Shown piece after piece: positions 37,401-45,940 of a DNA stretch of 64,000 nt. The DNA is from Nocardia sp. BMG51109 (GTDB taxonomy: Bacteria; Actinomycetota; Actinomycetes; Mycobacteriales; Mycobacteriaceae), in assembly GCF_000526215.1 (NCBI RefSeq), contig NZ_JAFQ01000004.1:6200001-6264000 (forward strand), in the 5' to 3' direction. The notes beneath the pieces are model-generated. The model had not been told where the DNA came from. It searched no databases and worked only from the letters and a program-made list of their open reading frames with translations. Made by a program: the position numbers and the translations under genes. Within the stretch, counting starts at the first letter, position 1, and the number at the start of each line of letters is the position of its first letter.

Positions 37401-38063
37401 ATGACGAATGCCGAATGGGGTGAGGTCGATCGCTATCTCGTCGACACGCTGGTCGGGGATGCGGATTCGGAGGTATTTCAGGAGAATTCGGCCGCCGGGC
37501 TGCCTGCCATCGACGTCTCGCCGGCGCAGGGCAAGTTCCTGCATCTGATCGCGCGGTCGATCGGGGCGCGGCGGGCGCTGGAGTTCGGGACGCTCGGCGG
37601 GTACAGCACGCTGTGGCTGGCCCGCGCGGTCGGGCCCGAGGGGCGCGTCGTGACGTTCGAGTACGAGCCGCGGCACGCCGAGGTGGCCCGGAAGAACCTC
37701 GACCGCAAGGGAGTCGGCGAGCGGGTCGACATCCGGGTCGGTGCGGCGCTGGACAACCTGCCGGCGCTGGCCGAGGAGCAACCCGAACCGTTCGACCTGG
37801 TCTTCATCGACGCCGACAAGGTGAACAACTCGAACTATGTGCAGTGGGCGCTGCGGCTGACCCGCCCGGGCTCGGTGCTCATCATCGACAACGTGGTCCG
37901 GCACGGCGCCATCGTCGATCCGGACCCCTCCGAGGCGTCGGCGCGGGCCAGCCGCGACGTGCTCGAACTCCTCGCCGCGGAACCCCGGCTGGATGCGTCG
38001 GCGGTGCAGACCGTCGGCGAGAAGGGCTGGGACGGTTTCGCCTACGCGCTCGTCACCGGCTGA
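37401..38063 (+). CDS. SAM-dependent O-methyltransferase (family 3)
   Basis: A 220-residue class I methyltransferase of the catechol/caffeoyl-CoA O-methyltransferase group: EFGTLGGYSTLWLARAV (SAM motif I), RVVTFEYEPRHAEVARKNL, the metal-binding Asp in LVFIDADKVNNSNYVQWAL, and LIIDNVVRHG. It most likely methylates a catechol or other phenolic substrate. ATG at 37401. Follows the LysE gene by 52 bp on the same strand. Confidence 0.9.
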   Translation: MTNAEWGEVDRYLVDTLVGDADSEVFQENSAAGLPAIDVSPAQGKFLHLIARSIGARRALEFGTLGGYSTLWLARAVGPEGRVVTFEYEPRHAEVARKNLDRKGVGERVDIRVGAALDNLPALAEEQPEPFDLVFIDADKVNNSNYVQWALRLTRPGSVLIIDNVVRHGAIVDPDPSEASARASRDVLELLAAEPRLDASAVQTVGEKGWDGFAYALVTG

Positions 38064-38065
38064 CG

Positions 38066-38296
38066 TTACTTCTTCGGCGTGCGGTGCGGGTCGCGCGCCG
38101 GCTCCGCCCAGAAATCCACGTACGCCTGCTCGTGCTCGGCGGCGAGTTCCAGGATGCGCGAACGGGATTCGGCCCGGATGCTGTCGTCCGGGTCGATCTC
38201 GTCCTGGAGTGTGCGGTACAGGTCCTCGGCCGCCTCACGCAGCAGGCCCTGCTCGGTGAACCGCACCGGGACGCGATACAGCTGCGCGTGCGGCAC
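38066..38296 (-). CDS. Small hypothetical protein
   Basis: A 76-residue charged protein (GTG start) that begins MPHAQLYRVPVRFTEQG, has a helical middle (AAEDLYRTLQDEIDPDDSIRAESRSRILELAAEHEQAYVDFW) and a basic end. Ending convergently two bases after the methyltransferase stop, it has good coding character but a weak ribosome binding site. No family recognised. Confidence 0.55.
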   Translation of the reverse strand: MPHAQLYRVPVRFTEQGLLREAAEDLYRTLQDEIDPDDSIRAESRSRILELAAEHEQAYVDFWAEPARDPHRTPKK

Positions 38297-38334
38297 CGCC
38301 AGAAGCTTCTACCCGGGTCGCTGAGGCGCGGCGG

Positions 38335-39120
38335 TCAGCGGCCCCCGAATGCCATGAGAGCCAAGGTCGCTCCGGCCGGGTCGGCGATGACGGCGACGCG
38401 GGACGGGCCGGGCAGATCCACCGGTTCGCTCACGACCTTGCCGCCGAGTGCGGTGGCGCGGGCGGCGGTGGCGTCGCAGTCCGGGACGTGGATCGTCATC
38501 CCCCAGAACGGTGCGGGCTCGCCGGGTGCGGCCGTCGCCGCGCCGCCGAACTCGCCCCCGCCCGCGCCGGTGGTCAGCGCCTGATACGGCTTGTCGGTGG
38601 CGGTCTCCCAGGCGGCGTTGCGGTAGGTCCAGCCGAGCACCGACGCGTAGTGGGCCATCGCGTCGGCCGGAGCGCCGGTGGCGGTGTACTGCACCCAGCA
38701 CGGGTTGTTCGGCTGCGCCCAGCGTTCGGTGCCGGGATTGCCGGTCAGGTGGGCGACGCCGTACGCCGCGCCGTCGGGGTCGGTGAGGGTCGCGAACTCC
38801 AACTGCCCGGGGACCTCGGTGAACTCGCCGAAGGCGGTGCCACCGGTGGCGGTCGCGGCCCGCACCGCGCCGCGCACATCGGCCGCCGCGAAGTACGGCA
38901 GCCACAGCGCGGGCTTGACCTCGTCGTCCGGTGTGCGGGCCGACGCGATGCCGGCCACCTGGGCGCCGTCCTGGTGCAGCAGCGTGTAATGGCCCATCTC
39001 CGCGCCGGTGTCCTGCGCGGTCCAGCCGAACAGGCCGGTGTAGAAATCGGCGGCGGCCGCGATATCGGGCTGGGTGACATCGAACCAGCAGGGTGCGCCC
39101 GGGGCGAATCCGGAGGTCAT
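38335..39120 (-). CDS. VOC-family (glyoxalase-like) two-domain protein
   Basis: A 261-residue protein with two vicinal-oxygen-chelate modules: residues 7-125 (CWFDVTQPDIAAAADFYTGLFGWTAQDTG ... FATLTDPDGAAYGVAH) and 137-258 (CWVQYTATGAPADAMAHYASVLGWTYR ... RVAVIADPAGATLALM). Actinomycete relatives are often called 27-kDa or hydroxylase-like proteins and occur beside drug or lincomycin-type genes; metal ligands are degenerate. ATG 39120 with GAGGAG. The neighbouring TetR on the same strand may or may not regulate it. Confidence 0.82.
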   Translation of the reverse strand: MTSGFAPGAPCWFDVTQPDIAAAADFYTGLFGWTAQDTGAEMGHYTLLHQDGAQVAGIASARTPDDEVKPALWLPYFAAADVRGAVRAATATGGTAFGEFTEVPGQLEFATLTDPDGAAYGVAHLTGNPGTERWAQPNNPCWVQYTATGAPADAMAHYASVLGWTYRNAAWETATDKPYQALTTGAGGGEFGGAATAAPGEPAPFWGMTIHVPDCDATAARATALGGKVVSEPVDLPGPSRVAVIADPAGATLALMAFGGR

Positions 39121-39269
39121 CGATCGGCTCCTCGAGGTGGTCAGTAGGTCTCCGCCTGGACGCGAAGACCACGGGTGACGCCTGTACCGACGAGACGGGC
39201 GGGGCGAATTCATCGCTCCGCCCGGCGAAACCGTCGTCGGCCGTAACGGGCCGGATTCAGACGTCCGAT

Positions 39270-39929
39270 TCAGCGGCCCGCGGCGAAACCGTCGCAGAGG
39301 GCCGCGAGCCCGGACCGCAGCAGCCGCTCCGGATCCAGGAGGTCACCGCTGCCGGTGCCCTCGAGCGGTGCCAGCGCGGGCGGTGTGGGCCAGCGCGGCG
39401 TTCCCTCGAGCAGCGCCGTCAGCCCGGACACCTCCTCCTGCCCGGCGTCGCGCTTGGCCAGCATCGCCGCACTGACCTGCTGCAGCGCGATGCCGGCGAT
39501 ATAACTCCACACCGACAGCGCCATCCGGGTCGCCTCGCGCCGGTCGTCGGTCAGCTCGGCGAAACCCTCCACCAGCCAGTCCAGGCACACCAGGCTGTGC
39601 GGCCCGAAGTTGTAGCGGGGCACCGCGAAGGTGAACAGAACCCACGGATGTTCCTGGTACAGCCGCCAATCGATCTCGGCCGCGATGCGCACGCGATCGC
39701 GCCACGTCCAGCCCGGATCCGCGGGCGGATAGGGGTTGCGGCGGGCCACCTCGTCGGTCAGCTCCGCCAGCAGTGCGTCCTTGTTCGGGACGTGCCGGTA
39801 CAGCGACATCGCGCCGACACCCAGGCGGTCGGCGATGCGCCGCATGGACAGCGCGTCCAGGCCGGACTCGTCGGCCAGGCCGAGCGCCGTGTCGACGATC
39901 GCGGTACGGGTCAGCTTGGGGTCCGCCAC
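39270..39929 (-). CDS. TetR-family repressor of the MFS exporter
   Basis: A 219-residue TetR/AcrR repressor with a TetR-like C-terminal domain (TetR_C_1 type): LTRTAIVDTALGLADESGLDALSMRRIADRLGVGAMSLYRHVPNKDALLAEL. GTG start at 39929 with a GAGGTGG ribosome binding site. It diverges from a 14-helix MFS exporter, with two copies of a GTACG-based palindrome between them. The pair is laid out like a drug-inducible efflux system. Confidence 0.9.
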   Translation of the reverse strand: MADPKLTRTAIVDTALGLADESGLDALSMRRIADRLGVGAMSLYRHVPNKDALLAELTDEVARRNPYPPADPGWTWRDRVRIAAEIDWRLYQEHPWVLFTFAVPRYNFGPHSLVCLDWLVEGFAELTDDRREATRMALSVWSYIAGIALQQVSAAMLAKRDAGQEEVSGLTALLEGTPRWPTPPALAPLEGTGSGDLLDPERLLRSGLAALCDGFAAGR

Positions 39930-40037
39930 GGCGCCACCTCGCTCACGACCGGCTCCGACCTGCCCGGTTGGGGTGTGTCGAGGGTGCCCTCGCTGCGCTC
40001 GGTCACAGAGAAACTCGCTTTCGTTTTTACCCGCCGG

Positions 40038-40077
40038 GTGCGTACGCTGTACCCGACCATGGGCGTACGTCGTACGC
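40038..40077. promoter_or_regulatory. Tandem TetR operators (GCGTACG palindromes)
   Basis: A perfect 15-bp palindrome, GCGTACGTCGTACGC (40063-40077), and a partial copy GCGTACGCTGTACCC starting at 40040 lie between the divergent TetR (start 39929) and MFS (start 40097) genes. The first ends about 20 bp before the MFS start. Confidence 0.8.
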
Positions 40078-40096
40078 ACGATTCGAAGGATAGGTG

Positions 40097-41614
40097 ATGA
40101 CCGGCACAGACACCCGTACGACCGCCCCGTCTCGGCGCGCCTGGCTGGGATTGGCCGTGCTGATCCTGCCGGTGCTGCTCGTGTCGATGGACATGTCGGT
40201 CCTGTATCTGGCGATGCCGACGCTCACCGCGCAGCTGGATCCCTCCGCCTCCCAGCAGCTCTGGATCCTCGACATCTACGGCTTCCTGATCGCCGGATTG
40301 CTGATCACGATGGGCAACCTGGGCGACCGGATCGGGCGGCGCAGGATCCTGCTCGCCGGGGCGGCCGTATTCGGTATCGCCTCCGTGCTCGCGGCGTTCG
40401 CGCCCAGTGCGGGTGTGCTGATCGCGGCGCGGGCGCTGATGGGCATCGGCGGCGCCACGCTGCTGCCCTCCAGCCTGGCGCTGATCTCCGGGCTGTTCCC
40501 GGATCCGCGCAGCCGCGGCACCGCGATCGGCGTGTGGACCGCGTTCTTCGCCGGTGGTTCGGCGGTCGGGCCGGTCATCGGCGGCGTGCTGCTGCACACC
40601 TTCTGGTGGGGCGCGGTGTTCCTGATCAACACGCCGGTGCTGCTGGTGCTGCTGATCGCCGGGCCGTTCGTGCTGCCGGAGCAGCGCGTGGCCGGGCGCG
40701 GGCCGCTGGATCTGCTGAGCGTCGCGCTGTCCATCGGCGGCATTCTGCCCGTCGTGTACGCGGTGAAGCAGGCCGCCGCCGAGGGGATCGATGCCGAGGT
40801 GCTGATTCCGGGCGTGCTGGGTGTGGTCGTGCTGGTGGTGTTCGTGCGGCGGCAGCGGCAGCTGGCCGAGCCGCTGCTGGATCTGCGGCTGTTCGGCCGC
40901 GGATCGTTCGCCGTCGCCGTCGGCTCCAGCACGGTCGGGATGATGTCGCTGGCGGGGATGAGCTATCTGACCAGCGTCTATCTGCAATCGGTCGCCGGCC
41001 GCGACGCGCTGGGGGCGGCGCTGCTGGGTATTCCGGCCGCGGCGGTGGTGTTCGTGATGTCGATGAGTGGTGCCCGGGTGGCGCGGTGGCTGGGCACCCG
41101 GCCGGCGTTCGTCCTGGCCCTGACCGCCGCCGCGGGCGGCAACCTGATGCTGCTCGGCATCGGCGTCGACGGCGGAATCGGTTGGTACGTCGCCGGATCC
41201 ACGATCGCGGGCATCGGCTACGGCATCGTGTTCACGCTGGTGTCGGAGGTGGCGGTGGCGTCGGCGCCGCCCGAACGGGCCGGTTCCGCCGTGGGTATCT
41301 CGGAGACGAGTTTCGAACTGGGCAACGCACTGGGGCTGTCACTACTGGGATCGCTTGCCGCGCTGGTGTTCCGGTCGGGTGGCGACTTCGCGGCGACGCT
41401 CGGCGAGACGATCGCGGAAGCGGGGGAGGACGAGACGCTGGTGCATGCGGCCCGCGAGTCGTTCGTCTCCGGCATGCATGCCGGGATCGCGGTGGGCGCC
41501 GTGCTGTTGCTGGTCATGGCGGTGGTGGCGGTGCTGGCCGCACGGTTCCGGCAGGCCGCGCCCGGCGGCGACTCGGAGACCTCGGCGGCGAAGTGCGGCG
41601 TGGGCGGGTCGTGA
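40097..41614 (+). CDS. MFS exporter, 14-helix DHA2 family
   Basis: A 505-residue transporter of the EmrB/QacA (DHA2) family: LGLAVLILPVLLVSMDMSVLYLAMPTL, motif A GNLGDRIGRRRILLAG, motif C-like GLFPDPRSRGTAIGVWTAFFAGGSAVGPVIGGVLL, and 14 predicted helices. It probably exports a drug or cationic compound using the proton gradient. Start at ATG 40097, or GTG three bases upstream. Under control of the divergent TetR through the tandem palindromes. Confidence 0.93.
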   Translation: MTGTDTRTTAPSRRAWLGLAVLILPVLLVSMDMSVLYLAMPTLTAQLDPSASQQLWILDIYGFLIAGLLITMGNLGDRIGRRRILLAGAAVFGIASVLAAFAPSAGVLIAARALMGIGGATLLPSSLALISGLFPDPRSRGTAIGVWTAFFAGGSAVGPVIGGVLLHTFWWGAVFLINTPVLLVLLIAGPFVLPEQRVAGRGPLDLLSVALSIGGILPVVYAVKQAAAEGIDAEVLIPGVLGVVVLVVFVRRQRQLAEPLLDLRLFGRGSFAVAVGSSTVGMMSLAGMSYLTSVYLQSVAGRDALGAALLGIPAAAVVFVMSMSGARVARWLGTRPAFVLALTAAAGGNLMLLGIGVDGGIGWYVAGSTIAGIGYGIVFTLVSEVAVASAPPERAGSAVGISETSFELGNALGLSLLGSLAALVFRSGGDFAATLGETIAEAGEDETLVHAARESFVSGMHAGIAVGAVLLLVMAVVAVLAARFRQAAPGGDSETSAAKCGVGGS

Positions 41615-42004
41615 GCGGTGTTGTCGTAGGCGGTCGGGCGCGCTCGGGCCCGGTGCGCGCGGGCGGCCGGTGCCGGGCGGGCCGAGCACGGCGTTGTCGT
41701 GGGTGAGCGGGCGCGCTGCGTCGCGTGTGCGTGATCGGTCGTCTCGGTGGGCCTCGAGCGGCGTCGTGCGCGGTCCGGCCGGCAGTGCCGTGGGTGCGCG
41801 TGATCGGCACGGCGTTTGTCCGCGGATCGGCCCGGCGCTCCTCGCCGTGCTCCACGGGGCGTGCCGGGGAGTCGGTGAGCCGGACCGTGCCGCTGCGCGC
41901 CGAGCGGCCTCGGTCGGCGAGGGACCGCTCCGGGACGGAGGCGGACTCCGTGCCTTCCGGCCGGATTCGGGGCGATGCGCACCGGGTGGGCCTAGAGTCG
42001 AGAT
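41615..42004. other. Intergenic gap, nothing recognised
   Basis: These ~390 bp lie between the MFS and SDR genes. Arg/Gly/Pro-rich frames on both strands have no family, start signal or codon bias. No clear terminator or promoter. Confidence 0.5.
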
Positions 42005-42868
42005 GTGAGCGAAGGCACGTCCAACGGTCGTCCGCTGGCCGAGCGGGTGGCGACGCGGCTGCTGTACCCGACCTCGCGGCCGCGGGGCAAGGCGCTCCGC
42101 GCGGCGGTTTCGGCAAGAGTGGTGCTGGTGACCGGCGCCTCGCACGGCATCGGGAAGGCCACCGTGCGCAAGCTGGCGGCCGCCGGTGCGGTGGTGCTGC
42201 TGGTGGCCCGGTCCCGCGAGGACCTGGAGCAGGTGGCGGACGAGATCCGTGCGGAGGGCGGCACCGCGCGGGTGTTTCAGGCGGATCTTTCCGATATGGC
42301 GGCCACCGAGCGGCTGGCCCGCGACATCCTCGCCGAGCACGGCCACGTCGACGTCGTGATCAGCAACGCGGGCAGGTCGATCCGGCGGCCGATCGACGAA
42401 TCCTACGACCGGTTCCACGACTTCACCCGCACCATCGACGTGAACTATCTCGGGCCGGTGCGGCTGCTGCTGACATTGCTGCCGAGCATGCGCGAACGCA
42501 GGCAGGGGCACATCGTGAACCTGTCCACCTGGACCCTGCGCATGCCGCCGGGGCCGCAGTGGGCGGCCTACGGTGCGTCGAAGGCGGCCTTCGATACCTG
42601 GCTGCGCACGGTGGCGACCGAGATCGCCGTCGACGGCGTCACCGTCACGTCGGTATACATGCCGTTGGTGCACACCCGCATGAGCGCCCCGTCCGATTTC
42701 GGTCCCACCCCGGGCCTGACGTGCGACGAGGCCGCCGATGTCGTGTGCCACGCCGTCGTCGCCAGGCCGGTGGAGATCACCCCGTGGTGGACCGGCCCGC
42801 TACAGGCGTGGTCCGATCTCACCCGCGGCCCGGCGCATCGGCTGATGACCCGCAGCTACCGGCGGTGA
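42005..42868 (+). CDS. Short-chain dehydrogenase/reductase
   Basis: A 287-residue SDR. Cofactor motif TGASHGIGK at residues 40-48, the NAG motif in DVVISNAGRSI, and the catalytic Tyr-Lys pair YGASK with the preceding Ser in VNLSTWTLR. A 35-residue N-terminal extension precedes the Rossmann fold, and a C-terminal tail (PWWTGPLQAWSDLTRG) suggests a lipid-linked or acyl substrate as in mycobacterial SDRs. GTG start. Cytoplasmic or membrane-associated. Confidence 0.9.
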   Translation: MSEGTSNGRPLAERVATRLLYPTSRPRGKALRAAVSARVVLVTGASHGIGKATVRKLAAAGAVVLLVARSREDLEQVADEIRAEGGTARVFQADLSDMAATERLARDILAEHGHVDVVISNAGRSIRRPIDESYDRFHDFTRTIDVNYLGPVRLLLTLLPSMRERRQGHIVNLSTWTLRMPPGPQWAAYGASKAAFDTWLRTVATEIAVDGVTVTSVYMPLVHTRMSAPSDFGPTPGLTCDEAADVVCHAVVARPVEITPWWTGPLQAWSDLTRGPAHRLMTRSYRR

Positions 42869-42937
42869 GCGCTGTGCCGCTCGGGCTCTGCTGCTGCGGG
42901 TGGTGACCGCTCTGCTGCCGCGGTGACCCGCCGTGGC

Positions 42938-43915
42938 TCACGGCATGAGAACCACCTTGCCGACGGTCGCCCGGGTCTCCAGCGCTCGATGTGCCGCGGC
43001 GGCCTCGGCGAGCGGGAAGCGCTGGACGGCCGGTCGCAGGCGCCCGGCGGCGGCCTCGGCGAGCGCGGTCGTCTCCAGGTTGCGGATGCCGCCCGCGCGG
43101 TCGAGCATCTTCGGGCCGAGCACGTATTCGGAGGCGATGCCGCGGTCGGTGAGATAGTCCTCGCCGAGTTCCAGCGGAGCGCCGCCGCTCCATCCGTACA
43201 CCAGCCGGGTGCCGCCCTTGCCGAGCAGTTCGACCGCCGTGCGGGCCGTCTCGCCGCCGACGCCGTCGAACAGCCACGTGGCGGGCCGGTCGCCGAACCG
43301 GTCGCGGATCCGGTCGGCCCAGCCGGGGCGCCGGTAGTCGAGGGCGAGGTCGGCGCCGTCGGCGGCGACCAGATCGGCCTTCTCCGGCCCGCCCGCCAGG
43401 CCGATCACCGTGAGTCCGGCATTCTTCAGATACTGCACGAGCAGGGTGCCGATGCCGCCCGCGGCGGCCGTGACGACGGCGATGCCGCCCGGTTCGAGCG
43501 CGGCGAACTGGAGGATACCGAGCGTGGTGCGGCCGGTCCCGATCATCGCGACCGCCGCGGCCGGATCGAGCCCGCCCGGAACCTCGTGCAGCCGGTCGGC
43601 CGCGGCGACGGCCAGTTCGGCATATCCGCCCTCGGTCTGTCCGAGGTGCGTGACAACCGTTGTGCCGAGCCATTTCTCGTCGACACCGGGTCCGAGGCGG
43701 TGCACCGTTCCGGCGACCTCCCGCCCCGGCACGAAGGGCAGCTCCGGCAGTGGAAACGGTCCGGGCAGGCCACGGCGCATCGAGGTGTCGACGACGTGGA
43801 CCCCGGCGGCCGCCACAGCGATCCGCACCTGTCCGGGCCCCGGCACCGGATCGTCGACGGTCTCGTAGCGCAGGTTCTCGGCGGGCCCGAAGGTGTGAAG
43901 GCGAATCGCATGCAT
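42938..43915 (-). CDS. Zinc-independent quinone oxidoreductase (MDR family)
   Basis: A 325-residue medium-chain dehydrogenase/reductase of the quinone oxidoreductase type: a GroES-like N-terminus (VDDPVPGPGQVRIAVAAAGVHVVDTSMRRG), the NADPH-binding loop AAAGGIGTLLVQYLKNAG, and LFDGVGGETARTAVELLGKGG. No zinc-binding cysteines. It reduces quinones or enoyl compounds with NADPH. Transcribed alone on the minus strand, inside the block between the two halves of urease. Upstream there is an imperfect ACCTC/CAGGT repeat near 43930 that could be a MerR-type site. Confidence 0.9.
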   Translation of the reverse strand: MHAIRLHTFGPAENLRYETVDDPVPGPGQVRIAVAAAGVHVVDTSMRRGLPGPFPLPELPFVPGREVAGTVHRLGPGVDEKWLGTTVVTHLGQTEGGYAELAVAAADRLHEVPGGLDPAAAVAMIGTGRTTLGILQFAALEPGGIAVVTAAAGGIGTLLVQYLKNAGLTVIGLAGGPEKADLVAADGADLALDYRRPGWADRIRDRFGDRPATWLFDGVGGETARTAVELLGKGGTRLVYGWSGGAPLELGEDYLTDRGIASEYVLGPKMLDRAGGIRNLETTALAEAAAGRLRPAVQRFPLAEAAAAHRALETRATVGKVVLMP

Positions 43916-44342
43916 GGGACCATCCTGGAACCTCTACATAGCTTCAGGTCAAGTGTCGTTCCCAGGCCGGAGCGTCGTGCGGAGGGCAACGTCCAGCGCC
44001 GCGCATGGGGCAGGCAGTTGGTGGCCTTTCCGGCATACGTGGAGCGGAGACCGGGGCGCTTCGGTGCCGGCCGACCGAGTGGGCGGCATCGGCCGCGCGG
44101 CGGATTCCGGTGCTGAGCGGATCGTCGACTCGGCAGTCGGCGAGTACGCCGCACCGAGCGGTCGGGCGAGGCGGAGACCGGTGGGCCGCATCGGTTCTCG
44201 TCGAGTTCCCGGACTGTGGAGGGCATTCGGCGCGAGAGCGGCCGGCGGCGGCATTCCGGCGCCCGGCCCGCAGTGCGTCTCCCATCCGGCCGGCCGGCTG
44301 GTCCGTGGCGTTTCTCTCGGGCCGGGTGCCTAGGATCGGGGC
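43916..44342. other. Gap upstream of ureF
   Basis: About 430 bp with no supported gene, containing the promoter of the minus-strand quinone oxidoreductase (TTGACC near 43950, minus strand) and leading to ureF. A 139-codon frame on the plus strand has no recognisable family. Confidence 0.45.
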
Positions 44343-44996
44343 GTGCCGGTGACGGGAGTGGGTATGAGTTTGGCGATGTTGTTGTCGCTGGGGGACTCGC
44401 GGCTGCCGATCGGGGGGCACGTGCATTCCGGGGGAGTGGAGGAGGCGGTGGCCTCCGGGGTGGTGCGGGACGTGGCGTCGGTCGAGCTGTATCTGCGGCG
44501 GCGGATTCGGACCTCGGGGCTGGTGGCGGCGTCGCTGGCGGCGGCGGTCTGTGGCGGTGGGCTGGCCGCGGGACGGGCCGAGGCGGAGGCGGACGCGCGG
44601 ATGCCGGCGCCCGCGGCCCGGGCCGCGTCGCGAGCGCAGGGACGCGGGCTGCTCCGGCTCGCCAAGCAGGTCTGGCCGGGGCAGGACTGGTCCGGGCTGG
44701 GTGCGCGACCGCATCTGTCGACGGCGTTCGGTGTGGTGGGGTCGGTGGCCGGGGCCACGCCGGAGGAGATCGCGGGTGTCGTCGTCTACACCACGATGAC
44801 CGGGTCGGCGACGGCCGCGCAGCGGTTATTGGCACTGGATCCCGCCGCGGTGGCCGCGTGCACGGTGCGGCTCGCCGCGGACTGCGACCGGACCGCCGCC
44901 GAGGCGGTGAAAGGGCTTGCCGCGCTGTCGGATCCGCTCCAGGACGTGCTCGCCGAACGGCATGTCGAGCGGGCGATGCCGCTGTTCGCGTCCTGA
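44343..44996 (+). CDS. ureF: Urease accessory protein UreF
   Basis: A 217-residue all-helical UreF: LLSLGDSRLPIGGHVHSGGVEEAVASG at the N-terminus, and the C-terminal ADCDRTAAEAVKGLAALSDPLQDVLAERHVERAMPLFAS. It acts with UreD and UreG in loading nickel into apo-urease. GTG start at 44343; an internal ATG (44364) is possible. First gene of the detached accessory half of the urease operon; ureG follows after 66 bp. Confidence 0.92.
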   Translation: MPVTGVGMSLAMLLSLGDSRLPIGGHVHSGGVEEAVASGVVRDVASVELYLRRRIRTSGLVAASLAAAVCGGGLAAGRAEAEADARMPAPAARAASRAQGRGLLRLAKQVWPGQDWSGLGARPHLSTAFGVVGSVAGATPEEIAGVVVYTTMTGSATAAQRLLALDPAAVAACTVRLAADCDRTAAEAVKGLAALSDPLQDVLAERHVERAMPLFAS

Positions 44997-45062
44997 CCCC
45001 GGCGGCACCCGGTAACACTCGGTTTACACAGGTCGGCGAGGATGAGGCGGAAAGGAGTGAGC

Positions 45063-45824
45063 ATGCCCCCACATCTGATCGACGGTGAACCGCACGACCA
45101 CGCCCACGATCGCCCGAAACGGGAGCGCACCCCGGGCGAGCCGCTGCGGATCGGGATCGGCGGTCCGGTCGGATCGGGTAAGACCGCGCTGGTGGCGGCG
45201 CTGTGCCGGGAACTGCGCGAGGAGCTGTCGCTGGCGGTCCTGACCAACGACATCTACACCACCGAGGACGCCGACTTCCTGCGCCGGCACGCCGTGCTGC
45301 CCGACGAGCGGATCACGGCCGTGCAGACGGGCGGCTGCCCGCACACCGCCATCCGCGACGACATCACCGCCAACCTGGACGCCATCGACGATCTCGTCGA
45401 GGCGAACCCGGCGCTGGACCTGATCCTGGTCGAGTCCGGCGGTGACAACCTGACCGCGACCTTCTCCTCCGGGCTGATCGATGCGCAGATCTTCGTGGTC
45501 GACGTGGCGGGCGGCGACAAGGTGCCGCGCAAGGGCGGTCCGGGCGTGACGTTCTCGGATCTGCTGGTGATCAACAAGACCGATCTGGCCCCGATGGTCG
45601 GCGCGGATCTCGGTGTGATGGAACGGGATTCGGCCGCGGTGCGCGACGGGCGCCCGTTCGTGTTCACCTCGCTGACCGACGATCCGGCGGCCACGGCGGT
45701 GCTGAACTGGGTGCGCGCGCAGCTGCGGGCGACCGCCGAACAGGACGCCGGAGCCGCCGACGGCGTCGGTGGGTCCGGTGTGATCGCCCGGGGCCACGGC
45801 GCGAGCCCCGCGACCGCGCACTGA
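45063..45824 (+). CDS. ureG: Urease accessory GTPase UreG
   Basis: A 253-residue SIMIBI GTPase with P-loop [18 protein letters not shown], the metal-binding CPH in [25 protein letters not shown], and the NKTD specificity motif in [10 protein letters not shown]. It delivers nickel to the UreABC-UreFD complex. The start ATG 45063 has AAAGGAG; the frame also opens at 45042. The C-terminal ~30 residues ([14 protein letters not shown]...) are a low-complexity tail beyond the family end. The stop lies within a tandem repeat array. Confidence 0.96.
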   Translation: MPPHLIDGEPHDHAHDRPKRERTPGEPLRIGIGGPVGSGKTALVAALCRELREELSLAVLTNDIYTTEDADFLRRHAVLPDERITAVQTGGCPHTAIRDDITANLDAIDDLVEANPALDLILVESGGDNLTATFSSGLIDAQIFVVDVAGGDKVPRKGGPGVTFSDLLVINKTDLAPMVGADLGVMERDSAAVRDGRPFVFTSLTDDPAATAVLNWVRAQLRATAEQDAGAADGVGGSGVIARGHGASPATAH

Positions 45825-45940
45825 CGCGGATGCGGCGATTCAGTACGACGCGGGTGCGGCGATCGAGTACGACGCGGGTGCGGCGATCCAGTGCTGACGC
45901 GGGTGCGGCGATCGAGTACGGACGCGGGTACCGCGATTGC
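45823..45940. repeat. 24-25-bp tandem repeat between ureG and ureD
   Basis: Four and a half copies of a GACGCGGGTGCGGCGATCGA-type unit start at 45823, 45847, 45871, 45896 and 45921; the last two full copies are 25 bp. The array begins at the ureG stop and runs up to the ureD start, so it makes up the whole spacer. Confidence 0.9.

Noticed and set aside
41615..42004. Coding region on either strand
   Set aside because: Frames are Arg/Gly-rich without start signals or conserved motifs; treated as intergenic.
43914..44333. 139-codon plus-strand frame upstream of ureF
   Set aside because: No family, unfavourable composition and no ribosome binding site; it lies in the promoter region of the divergent oxidoreductase.
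45823..45940. CRISPR array
   Set aside because: Units are contiguous direct repeats with no spacers and no cas genes nearby; it is a minisatellite.
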